Notes under the pieces: model-generated
Databases searched by the model: none
The model's input: only the letters and a program-made list of their open reading frames with translations
What the model was told of the DNA's origin: nothing
Source: an uncultured Prevotellaceae bacterium
Lineage (GTDB): Bacteria; Bacteroidota; Bacteroidia; Bacteroidales; Bacteroidaceae
Length of the DNA: 6,300 nucleotides
Direction: 5' to 3'
Assembly: GCA_946407325.1 (NCBI GenBank)
Contig: CAMJNN010000071.1
Coordinates: forward strand, 1 to 6,300
Translations under genes and position numbers: made by a program
Shown: positions 1-4,888 of the stretch, piece after piece
Position numbering within the stretch: the stretch's first letter is position 1
How the letters are laid out: every line of letters begins with the position of its first letter

Positions 1-1097
1 ACCAAGCGGAATAACAACATGCTGATGATGCTTTTTGCACTGAAGTTGACGCCAGCAATGACGCCCTCCAAAGAGGTAAAGATTAAGAACAACCAAAGAC
101 GATTCTTGATTTGTTGGAAGATGAGGTAGTATTCCGGACACCAGAACGCTACCCAGCTCCATCCTTGTGCCTCGCGGGGAATGATGCTGTCGATGCCAAA
201 CCTGATCAGTTGGTTGACCTTTTCTTTTCTGCCATAGAGATAGGTTTTGTTCTCGGCAAACAACGTGGGGTGATCTGCCCTGTACAACAACTTGAACCGT
301 TCATAGTCGCTCTTGGATTTGAGGTAGATGATGCGGAACGTCAAGTCGGGCAATTGGTAAAACACCACATGGCATTTCAAGTCAGCCAGTTGGGGGAATT
401 CCAGTCCGTAGCGGCTTTTAATGATCTGGCAGAATGACCGGTACTCCTCCATCTTATCTACCCAGAATATGGCCTTGTCGAGCAGTTGCATATTGTAACA
501 TTGCTCGAACTCCCAGAGGAAATTGTCGGAGATGCTGATGCGTTGCAAGATAATCTTTGACCGGTTGATGAGGCTGTGTACAATCTCTTGCCAGTCTTCA
601 TCTACATAAATGCGCTTCGCTCCTGCAGGTGGCATGAACTCGTCGGGCTTGCCGATGGCATACACGGGAAACCACTCGCTCAAGGCCTTGGTCATGCGCT
701 TTTTCAGTTTCTTGTCCTTGCGCTCGTCGTTGAAACAGCGCAGATAGACGGTGAAGTAATCAAGGTTGGCAAGGTGCTTCTTGGTATAGAACGGTCTTCT
801 GCCTACGAGGTAGGACAGGATGTAGAAATAGGGCACCGACAAGATGAAGGAGGCGGATGCAGGGGCGATAATCTTGGCGAAGATATCATCTTCTGCCGCC
901 AAAGGCTGGTAGAATGCGGATGAGGCGGCTCCTATGGTGGCGATGACAGTCAGTGCAAACAGCACACCATCAGCTATCTGTCTCGACAGGATGACCAAAC
1001 GGTAACTCTTGGCATGATAGATGAGCAACCGCAGGGGCAGGGTCAGAAACAGAAAGATGATGATTACCCAGATGGTCGATGCAGGTAGGGTTGCCAT
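1..1097 (-). CDS. Membrane protein with central LRSF-type Rossmann-like domain, partial (C-terminus beyond left edge)
   Basis: Hand translation of the minus strand gives 365 uninterrupted codons running off the left edge. The ATG at 1097 is the first start after an in-frame TAA five codons upstream. Three hydrophobic segments sit at about residues 9-27, 42-63 and 76-98, followed by a basic cytosolic region. The central domain (about 114-200) has YLRCFNDE at 118-125, then AIGKPDEFMPPAGAKRIYV at 147-165, DEDWQEIV at 166-173, a strand KIILQ at 181-185 and a final LWEFE at 194-198. I recognise this order (LRSF..D, then a 'G.P.e.lP..GA.R.Y' loop, W...V, then WE) from uncharacterised bacterial membrane proteins with a TIR/SLOG-like nucleotide-binding fold, but cannot name a family accession. 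A further hydrophobic stretch begins near 334. The gene follows the RyR-domain gene by 28 bases, so the two are probably cotranscribed. Gene reality is secure; function is unknown, and a nucleotide-sensing or effector role is inference only. Confidence 0.8.
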   Translation of the reverse strand, partial: MATLPASTIWVIIIFLFLTLPLRLLIYHAKSYRLVILSRQIADGVLFALTVIATIGAASSAFYQPLAAEDDIFAKIIAPASASFILSVPYFYILSYLVGRRPFYTKKHLANLDYFTVYLRCFNDERKDKKLKKRMTKALSEWFPVYAIGKPDEFMPPAGAKRIYVDEDWQEIVHSLINRSKIILQRISISDNFLWEFEQCYNMQLLDKAIFWVDKMEEYRSFCQIIKSRYGLEFPQLADLKCHVVFYQLPDLTFRIIYLKSKSDYERFKLLYRADHPTLFAENKTYLYGRKEKVNQLIRFGIDSIIPREAQGWSWVAFWCPEYYLIFQQIKNRLWLFLIFTSLEGVIAGVNFSAKSIISMLLFRL

Positions 1098-1125
1098 GAT
1101 CTTCCAGCCTTACAGGGGCCAACTT

Positions 1126-1563
1126 TTATGCAGTGAAATCTTCCTTGGTGAGTTTTCTGCCGCAATGCTCGCAGAATACCTGGTGCTTGAAGATGACGCC
1201 GCCACATTCGCTGCAGTGGTTGGCATTCTCTATCTCACGTACACGTGAAATCAGTTCCTGGTACAACGGGGTTTCTTTGCTCTTCACGATGTCGTAGCCC
1301 AACTTCTTGAGCAGTTTGATGGTACGCCAAGCGGTGGCACGGTCGTATTCTTTCTCTTTCTCGGAGAGCTCAGCGTAGGGCACCATATCGGGCGTTTGTT
1401 TCTTTTTGTCGTCGCGCTCGGGGCCGTAGGTCCAGCCTTCTCGCATACGGTTTTCTGCCCATACTTCGTGCGTGTTTTCGGCAATGGCTTCACGTAATTC
1501 TCTCAAATCTTCGCTGATGCTTACGTCGCTCAGGTCAATAGGTTTTGGTATGTACTTTCCCAT
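1126..1563 (-). CDS. RyR-domain protein with C-terminal zinc ribbon
   Basis: This 145-residue soluble protein has two parts. Residues about 6-92 match the RyR repeat first described in ryanodine receptors: PKPIDLSDV at 6-14, an LRELREAIAENTHEVWA helix at 20-36, GWTYGPERDD at 43-52, MVPYAEL at 60-66, EKEYDR at 70-75 and a closing helix TIKLLKKLGYDI at 81-92. These are the most conserved positions of bacterial RyR domains, which occur in Bacteroides and are generally thought to bind a small, possibly nucleotide, ligand. A linker helix leads to a zinc ribbon with cysteines at 117, 120, 131 and 134 (CSEC...CEHC). No signal peptide or membrane segment is present, so it is cytoplasmic. It starts at the ATG nearest a promoter-like TAACTTTA and lies just upstream of the membrane-protein gene, suggesting a sensor and membrane partner. 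Domain calls are strong; ligand and role are inferred. Confidence 0.9.
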   Translation of the reverse strand: MGKYIPKPIDLSDVSISEDLRELREAIAENTHEVWAENRMREGWTYGPERDDKKKQTPDMVPYAELSEKEKEYDRATAWRTIKLLKKLGYDIVKSKETPLYQELISRVREIENANHCSECGGVIFKHQVFCEHCGRKLTKEDFTA

Positions 1564-1594
1564 GGTATTTAGCTTTAATTGTTATACGTTGCCG

Positions 1595-1602
1595 TAAAGT
1601 TA
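1595..1602 (-). promoter_or_regulatory. Candidate -7 box of the RyR-gene promoter
   Basis: On the minus strand the octamer reads TAACTTTA, seven of eight matches to the Bacteroidetes -7 consensus TAnnTTTG. It would place the transcript start roughly 25 bases before the RyR ATG, a normal leader length. No TTTG box is visible at the expected upstream distance; that position is occupied by the AATTGAG tandem repeat. The call therefore rests on one element. Confidence 0.4.
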
Positions 1603-1609
1603 GTAAATA

Positions 1610-1636
1610 AATTGAGAATTGAGAATTGAGAATTGA
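1610..1636. repeat. Tandem heptamer repeat (AATTGAG), about 3.9 copies
   Basis: Three exact AATTGAG units begin at 1610, 1617 and 1624, and a fourth, AATTGA, begins at 1631 before the sequence turns into an A/T-rich run. The tract lies just upstream of the RyR -7 box, at the place where the -33 box should be. Similar short GAGAATT-type repeats are common between genes in this phylum, so it may have no function, but a change in copy number would alter the promoter upstream spacing. Confidence 0.85.
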
Positions 1637-1660
1637 AAAATTTTCATTCCATCGCGCCTC

Positions 1661-1713
1661 ATAGATGTGCCGGTGACTGACTGCAAGCAGGTATGTCACC
1701 TACACACATCTAT
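1661..1713. repeat. Imperfect palindromic intergenic repeat, copy A
   Basis: The left arm ATAGATGTG-CC-GGTGAC (1661-1677) pairs with 1695-1713, whose reverse complement is ATAGATGTG-TGTA-GGTGAC. This gives a 9-bp outer stem, an asymmetric internal loop (CC opposite TGTA) and a 6-bp inner stem. The 17-base apex contains CTGC-AA-GCAG, able to form a further small stem. The element begins 6 bases past the stop of the tRNA-editing gene. No T-run follows on either strand, so it is not a classic intrinsic terminator. Copies B and C share the same architecture and orientation; A and C share nearly the same apex. Confidence 0.85.
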
Positions 1714-1719
1714 TTCGGC

Positions 1720-2190
1720 TTATTCATTAACGAGTTTGAACCGAATGCGCCAAATTTGGGTGTCGGGCTTATAATCATGACTCAGCAGCTTGAAAGTGCC
1801 AATCTCGCTGGTGTTACTTACGTGCTGACCGATGCAGAGGCACTCGTCGTAGTCGCCCACCTTTACCACGCGTACAGTCTCGGAGGCATCATCGGGCAGA
1901 CGCTCCATGTCGAAGCGGCCTTGTGCCTCGGCTTGGGTGATATACTCAGTGGTGACGGGCAGGTTTTGGTGGATGACCTCGTTCACAGTGTCTTCAAGTT
2001 GCTGCACTTGTTCGGGGGTGGGGCAAGCTGCCAACTTGTAGTCTAACTTGCTCTTCTTCCGCTCGATATGTGCTTCTACTGAGCGTCCGCAACCGAAGAG
2101 GTTGATCATCGTTCGGTTAATTACATGCTCGGTAGTGTGCATTGGGGGGTATTCAGCTTTATTGTGCTGATTTAATGTTAACTCTTCCAT
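1720..2190 (-). CDS. alaX: Alanyl-tRNA editing protein (AlaX-like, short form)
   Basis: This 156-residue stand-alone homologue of the second additional (SAD) editing domain of alanyl- and threonyl-tRNA synthetases hydrolyses mischarged tRNA, classically Ser-tRNA(Ala), in the cytoplasm. The metal-binding signature is complete: H18 and H22 in HTTEH, and C119 and H123 in CIGQHV, followed by SNTSEIG, which matches the C.G.H....IG core of the family. FGCGRSVEAHIERKKSKLDY at 32-51 is the other conserved block. The length matches short AlaX proteins, which lack the N-terminal glycine-rich arm and the catalytic synthetase domain. It has its own surroundings: a palindromic repeat 20 bases before the ATG and another 6 bases after the stop. 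I see no good promoter directly upstream, so it may be read through from the menA/radical SAM operon. Family assignment is confident; exact amino acid specificity (Ser versus Gly) cannot be read from the sequence. Confidence 0.9.
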   Translation of the reverse strand: MEELTLNQHNKAEYPPMHTTEHVINRTMINLFGCGRSVEAHIERKKSKLDYKLAACPTPEQVQQLEDTVNEVIHQNLPVTTEYITQAEAQGRFDMERLPDDASETVRVVKVGDYDECLCIGQHVSNTSEIGTFKLLSHDYKPDTQIWRIRFKLVNE

Positions 2191-2210
2191 GTTTTGTTAC
2201 TTCTTTCCGT

Positions 2211-2270
2211 AAAATGAATGTGCCGGCGACGCACGTCAGGCCTAAAATGTCGCCTACACACATTCATTTT
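2211..2270. repeat. Imperfect palindromic intergenic repeat, copy B
   Basis: This is the strongest of the three copies. AAAATGAATGTG-CC-GGCGAC (2211-2230) faces an arm at 2249-2270 whose reverse complement is AAAATGAATGTG-TGTA-GGCGAC. The outer stem is 12 bp and the inner stem 6 bp, both perfect, with the same CC/TGTA asymmetric loop as copy A. The 18-base apex differs from that of A and C. On the minus strand the hairpin ends 20 bases before the start codon of the tRNA-editing gene, where it could influence mRNA stability or translation. Confidence 0.88.
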
Positions 2271-2308
2271 ACTACATTGTTATTGTTAGTTGTTTATGGC
2301 TTCGTCTC

Positions 2309-2361
2309 ATGAATGTGCCGGCGACTGACTGCGAGCAGATATGCTGCCTACACACATTCAT
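2309..2361. repeat. Imperfect palindromic intergenic repeat, copy C
   Basis: ATGAATGTG-CC-GGCGAC (2309-2325) faces 2343-2361, whose reverse complement is ATGAATGTG-TGTA-GGCAGC. The 9-bp outer stem is perfect and the inner stem is partly decayed (one wobble, one mismatch). The apex, with CTGC-GA-GCAG, is nearly the same as that of copy A. It lies 5 bases downstream of the radical SAM stop codon. The 38 bases between copies B and C hold nothing I recognise. Confidence 0.82.
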
Positions 2362-2366
2362 TGCGG

Positions 2367-3254
2367 CTAGTAGCCAACGTTATTTTTTCTAATGCTGAGC
2401 CCAGTAAGTATGGTATCAGGGCGAAGGTTAAACACAGCATTCATCTCGCCCGCCATACTAAAGCCACACTGTTCACAAAGGCCACTATTTACATCATCAA
2501 TGCACTGTGGCGAACGGCGCCCGTCGCAGTAGATGAAATTACATATCCAGCAATGACGTTTGAATTGCAATGTCAGCATGTTCTTCAAACCCGAAACGGT
2601 GTTCATGATGCGATGGCCTTGTCGCTTGTAATCCAACAACTGGGTTATGACTTCCTTACGTTGTTCCTTACTCAAAGCCAGGTGCTCGGTGCCTGCAAAG
2701 GGCGTGTGGAAGTTGAAGGCAATCTGATGGATGTCAGGGTGCTGTTGCATAAACTCCAGTACGTCAGGCAGTTCGTGGTAGTTTGTTTTATTTACCACCA
2801 GATAGAGTGATGCGCCTTGCAGGTTTTTCAACAGGGTGAAGTCATCGAAGCCCATGATGCTTACCCATAACACATCAACAGGTACTTGCAGCTGTTGCCA
2901 TGCTGCATAGTCGGCAGCGGGTACCATAGTTGAAGTGCTGTAGAAGCCTTTGTCCTTGGCCAGTTGGAAGAGGTCTTTGGCGGTATGATCGCCATCGTGC
3001 CAGCGCAGCAGGTGCACGCCCTCGATATCGAGCATACGGGCACCTTGTCCATAGCAATAGTCAAGGTGCTTTTCTATCTCGTCGTATGGCATAAAGGTAT
3101 GGCCTGCAGGCAGGGTGCAATGGGTACAATGGCGACAGGTGCTGTTGCAACCGTTGGTAACGAACAGCACGCTTTGCAGTGGCTTGCGTCGGCCAAAGAA
3201 CCTGGCCCTGATGAACCACCATCCCAGGTAGATGAGTTGCAGCAACGCCTTCAT
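2367..3254 (-). CDS. Radical SAM protein with cysteine-rich C-terminus and altered GGEP motif
   Basis: A 295-residue protein. The N-terminus (about 4-20) is a hydrophobic and amphipathic helix, LLQLIYLGWWFIRARFF, suggesting attachment to the inner face of the membrane. The radical SAM cluster motif C-x3-C-x2-C is at C36, C40 and C43 in NGCNSTCRHC, with a further C46. The second canonical motif, usually GGEP, reads EGVHLL at 78-83, so the usual Gly-Glu-Pro is Val-His-Leu. WVSIMG near the middle takes the place of the usual WVS-[LI]-DG strand. The C-terminal part has six cysteines (235, 238, 243, 251, 260, 263) spaced as for an auxiliary iron-sulfur cluster, similar in idea to SPASM domains. 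It starts 6 bases after the menA stop, so it is almost certainly in the menA operon; a link to menaquinone or another membrane lipid is plausible but inferred. Substrate unknown. The translation was rechecked against the bases at the altered motif. Confidence 0.85.
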   Translation of the reverse strand: MKALLQLIYLGWWFIRARFFGRRKPLQSVLFVTNGCNSTCRHCTHCTLPAGHTFMPYDEIEKHLDYCYGQGARMLDIEGVHLLRWHDGDHTAKDLFQLAKDKGFYSTSTMVPAADYAAWQQLQVPVDVLWVSIMGFDDFTLLKNLQGASLYLVVNKTNYHELPDVLEFMQQHPDIHQIAFNFHTPFAGTEHLALSKEQRKEVITQLLDYKRQGHRIMNTVSGLKNMLTLQFKRHCWICNFIYCDGRRSPQCIDDVNSGLCEQCGFSMAGEMNAVFNLRPDTILTGLSIRKNNVGY

Positions 3255-3260
3255 GGCTGC

Positions 3261-4181
3261 TTACCAGAGTGCAATGGTGAGCAACAAACCCAGGAGGGTG
3301 AAGTTGCGCGGACTCTCGTAGTAGATGACGTTCAGTGCATTGCCCTCACGGATGCGGTTCATCTTCAACCATGAGCCGATGTGCAGGATGAGGTAAGGCA
3401 CTGCCGAATAGAGCAGTCCGATCCAGCTGATGGCACCGTCGAGGTAGAGCAATACCACCATTGCCACGCAGAGCAAACCTGCCAGGAGGTAGAAATAACG
3501 GCCAAACACTTCGCCCAAGATACCTACGCTGGTGTGCTTGCCAGCGGCCGAGTCTTCGTCACGGTCGCGGTAGTTGTTGATGATGAGCAACGTGTCGATC
3601 GAGCAACCTGCGATGATGGAAGCCCAGATGGCATCCCAGGTAACGGTATAGGTAAGCACATAGAACGTACCGCATACGGGTATCAGACCGAAACATACCA
3701 ATACGGCGAGGTCACCCAAGCCATGATAGGCAAAAGTGGTGCTGTAGAGGAAGGTGCAGAGTACCACGACGGCACCCATCAGTACGATTTCCCAGCCGCC
3801 CCAAACGAGGTGATCCCATACGGTATATAAGATGCCGAGCCCAATCAAGCAGCCCAGTACCAGACATACGCCGATGGTGATGTAGGCCGCTTTTTGGGTG
3901 AGCAGTCCGTTGGCATAGATGCGGTCGATGCGCTCAGGGTCAGGCATGTCGAGGCCACGGTTAAAATCTACCACGTCGTTGATGAGGTTGGCGGCAATGT
4001 GCATGCACCAGGCAAACAGCCAGCACATGATGGCTACTGGCCACGAGAACTGCTCGGGCATGAAACCATGTGCCAAGCCTGCACCTAACAATACGGTCAT
4101 CAACGAGGCGCCCAAACTGGTGGGGCGAATGCCCAAGAACCAAGCCTTGAGCGAGTTTATTGCAATCTTGTTTTCTGCCAT
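3261..4181 (-). CDS. menA: 1,4-dihydroxy-2-naphthoate polyprenyltransferase (MenA)
   Basis: A 306-residue integral membrane enzyme of the UbiA superfamily, which joins a polyprenyl diphosphate to 1,4-dihydroxy-2-naphthoate to give demethylmenaquinone, a late step of menaquinone synthesis. Both aspartate-rich, Mg-diphosphate-binding motifs are present: NLINDVVDFNRGLD at 65-78 (N68, D69, D72, D78) and NNYRDRDEDSAAGKHT at 202-217 (D206, D208, D210). The start FLGIRPTSL (15-23) and the YHGLGDLAVLVCFGLIPVCG block (152-171) are characteristic of MenA rather than UbiA or protoheme IX farnesyltransferase. Several long hydrophobic segments alternate with these loops, consistent with the usual eight or nine helices, and the length is typical. 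It heads a minus-strand operon with the radical SAM gene and is divergent from ssrA. Upstream lies a cluster of TAACTTT boxes. No oddity is seen. Confidence 0.95.
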   Translation of the reverse strand: MAENKIAINSLKAWFLGIRPTSLGASLMTVLLGAGLAHGFMPEQFSWPVAIMCWLFAWCMHIAANLINDVVDFNRGLDMPDPERIDRIYANGLLTQKAAYITIGVCLVLGCLIGLGILYTVWDHLVWGGWEIVLMGAVVVLCTFLYSTTFAYHGLGDLAVLVCFGLIPVCGTFYVLTYTVTWDAIWASIIAGCSIDTLLIINNYRDRDEDSAAGKHTSVGILGEVFGRYFYLLAGLLCVAMVVLLYLDGAISWIGLLYSAVPYLILHIGSWLKMNRIREGNALNVIYYESPRNFTLLGLLLTIALW

Positions 4182-4204
4182 AGTAAATAGTTTTTTCTTG
4201 GGTG

Positions 4205-4246
4205 TAAAGTTACGAAAAGTTACGGAGTAACTTATCTAAAGTTACG
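4205..4246 (-). promoter_or_regulatory. menA promoter region with three AAAGTTACG repeats
   Basis: Read on the plus strand, the 9-mer AAAGTTACG occurs exactly at 4206-4214, 4216-4224 and 4238-4246. On the menA strand each copy presents TAACTTT, close to the -7 consensus TAnnTTTG; the copy nearest the gene reads TAACTTTA and would give a leader of roughly 15-20 bases. Copy offsets are 10 and 22 bases, about one and two helical turns. The middle copy also forms a perfect inverted repeat, AAGTTAC-GGA-GTAACTT (4217-4233). The cluster may be tandem promoters, a regulator site, or both. Confidence 0.45.
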
Positions 4247-4284
4247 AATAAAAGTTGACAGGCAACTATTTTTTGGCTAAATAT

Positions 4285-4315
4285 TTTGAAGATTCAAAAA
4301 GTCGTCCTATATTTG
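4285..4315 (+). promoter_or_regulatory. Bacteroidetes-type promoter of ssrA
   Basis: TTTG at 4285-4288 and TATATTTG at 4308-4315 are separated by exactly 19 bases, matching the consensus TTTG-N19-TAnnTTTG of the primary Bacteroidetes sigma factor. Transcription should start near 4322, about 20 bases before the mature tmRNA end, leaving a short leader for RNase P to remove. The bases between this promoter and the menA repeats hold nothing else I recognise. Confidence 0.85.
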
Positions 4316-4342
4316 CATCCGCTTAACAGCAAAACGTTCTTT

Positions 4343-4738
4343 GGGGTTGTTTGGTTTTGACAGCGAGCAGAAAAGGTAAGTAAGCATGCAGTGCCTCGTT
4401 AGTTTGCACTTAAATCTGAGCTCTCAACAATTATCTGGCAATACAAGCTATGCTCTCGCTGCTTGATCGAAGTACAGTAGATCGACTTTATCTCGGCACC
4501 AGGTGCTGAGACGAGACGTCACTCAGAAGCTCTTGCTCCGAAGCAGTCTGATATAGTGGCGCAGCAATATCGGGGATAGTTCTTGCAGGCTCCGATGCAA
4601 GGATGAAATTTTAGGAGATAAGGTTGCGGTTGATGGCTTTGGTTCTGCCGTAGCTCGAAAATGAAGTCAAAGATAAGCATGTAGAAAGCTTATGGTTTCC
4701 TCGTTTGGACGAGGGTTCGACTCCCTCCAGCTCCACCA
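4343..4738 (+). ncRNA. ssrA: Transfer-messenger RNA (tmRNA)
   Basis: A one-piece tmRNA of 396 bases. It acts with SmpB to free ribosomes stalled on broken mRNAs and to tag the unfinished peptide for proteolysis. The 5' end GGGGTTG (4343-4349) pairs with CAGCTCC (4728-4734) to form the acceptor stem, with some G-U pairs, and CCA is encoded at 4736-4738. The T-arm is GAGGG-TTCGACT-CCCTC (4711-4727). The degenerate D-like arm TTTGGTTTTGACAGCGAG follows the 5' strand. The tag reading frame lies at 4437-4466. The region between the tag and the 3' half is rich in short complementary segments, as expected of the pseudoknot domain, though I did not fold them individually. It has its own promoter and terminator and is transcribed divergently from menA. 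Confidence 0.96.
4437..4466 (+). other. tmRNA proteolysis-tag reading frame (GNTSYALAA-stop)
   Basis: Starting from the resume codon GGC, the frame reads Gly-Asn-Thr-Ser-Tyr-Ala-Leu-Ala-Ala then TGA. The YALAA end is the degron recognised by ClpXP-type proteases, and a glycine resume codon with a nine-residue tag is the usual form in Bacteroidales. The C-terminus and stop are certain; the resume codon is placed by similarity to related tags. Confidence 0.88.
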
Positions 4739-4761
4739 TTCTTCCATATTATTAGATTTTT

Positions 4762-4798
4762 GGCTCTCTTGCCTGCAAAGGTGAGGGGGCCTTTTTTT
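4762..4798 (+). terminator. Intrinsic terminator of ssrA
   Basis: GGCTCTCTTGCCT (4762-4774) pairs over 13 positions, including several G-U pairs, with AGGTGAGGGGGCC (4779-4791). A GCAA tetraloop closes the stem and seven T residues follow (4792-4798). It lies 23 bases beyond the tmRNA CCA end and separates ssrA from the glycoside hydrolase gene. Confidence 0.92.
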
Positions 4799-4810
4799 AT
4801 GCCTGGACGC

Positions 4811-4850
4811 AAACTATTTGCTTTAGGATGATGAAAAATGCGAATAGTTT
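4811..4850. promoter_or_regulatory. Inverted repeat, candidate operator upstream of the GH2 gene
   Basis: AAACTATTTGC (4811-4821) and GCGAATAGTTT (4840-4850) are inverted copies with 10 of 11 positions matching, separated by 18 bases. The right half ends three bases before the -7 box of the following promoter, and the centre lies at the -33 region, the classic place for a repressor or activator site. It is upstream of the predicted transcript start, so it would act as DNA rather than RNA. The regulator is unknown. Confidence 0.55.
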
Positions 4851-4852
4851 TT

Positions 4853-4860
4853 TATCTTTG
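4853..4860 (+). promoter_or_regulatory. -7 box of the GH2 gene promoter
   Basis: TATCTTTG is a full match to TAnnTTTG. At the 19-base spacing the upstream box is only GATG (4830-4833), a poor match to TTTG, as expected of a promoter needing an activator. The start would lie near 4867, giving a leader of about 22 A-rich bases without a Shine-Dalgarno sequence. Confidence 0.65.
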
Positions 4861-4888
4861 CAACTATGAATGTAAAAAACCTTGTATC

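Noticed and set aside
111..923. Plus-strand open frames of 108 and 115 codons at the left side
   Set aside because: They are antisense to the hand-translated membrane protein, which has a continuous frame, membrane helices and family-like motifs.
1661..1713. Palindromic repeats as integron attC sites
   Set aside because: The GTTRRRY/RYYYAAC core sites are not present and there is no run of gene cassettes.
1661..2361. The three repeats as a CRISPR array
   Set aside because: The spacing is irregular, a coding gene lies between the copies, and the copies are palindromes with variable arms rather than identical repeats.
2211..2361. Palindromic repeats as ordinary intrinsic terminators
   Set aside because: No T-run follows the stems on either strand and the asymmetric internal loop is conserved, which a simple terminator does not need.
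2313..3374. Plus-strand open frames opposite the radical SAM and menA genes
   Set aside because: Shadows of two minus-strand genes with intact family motifs; no recognisable protein is encoded.
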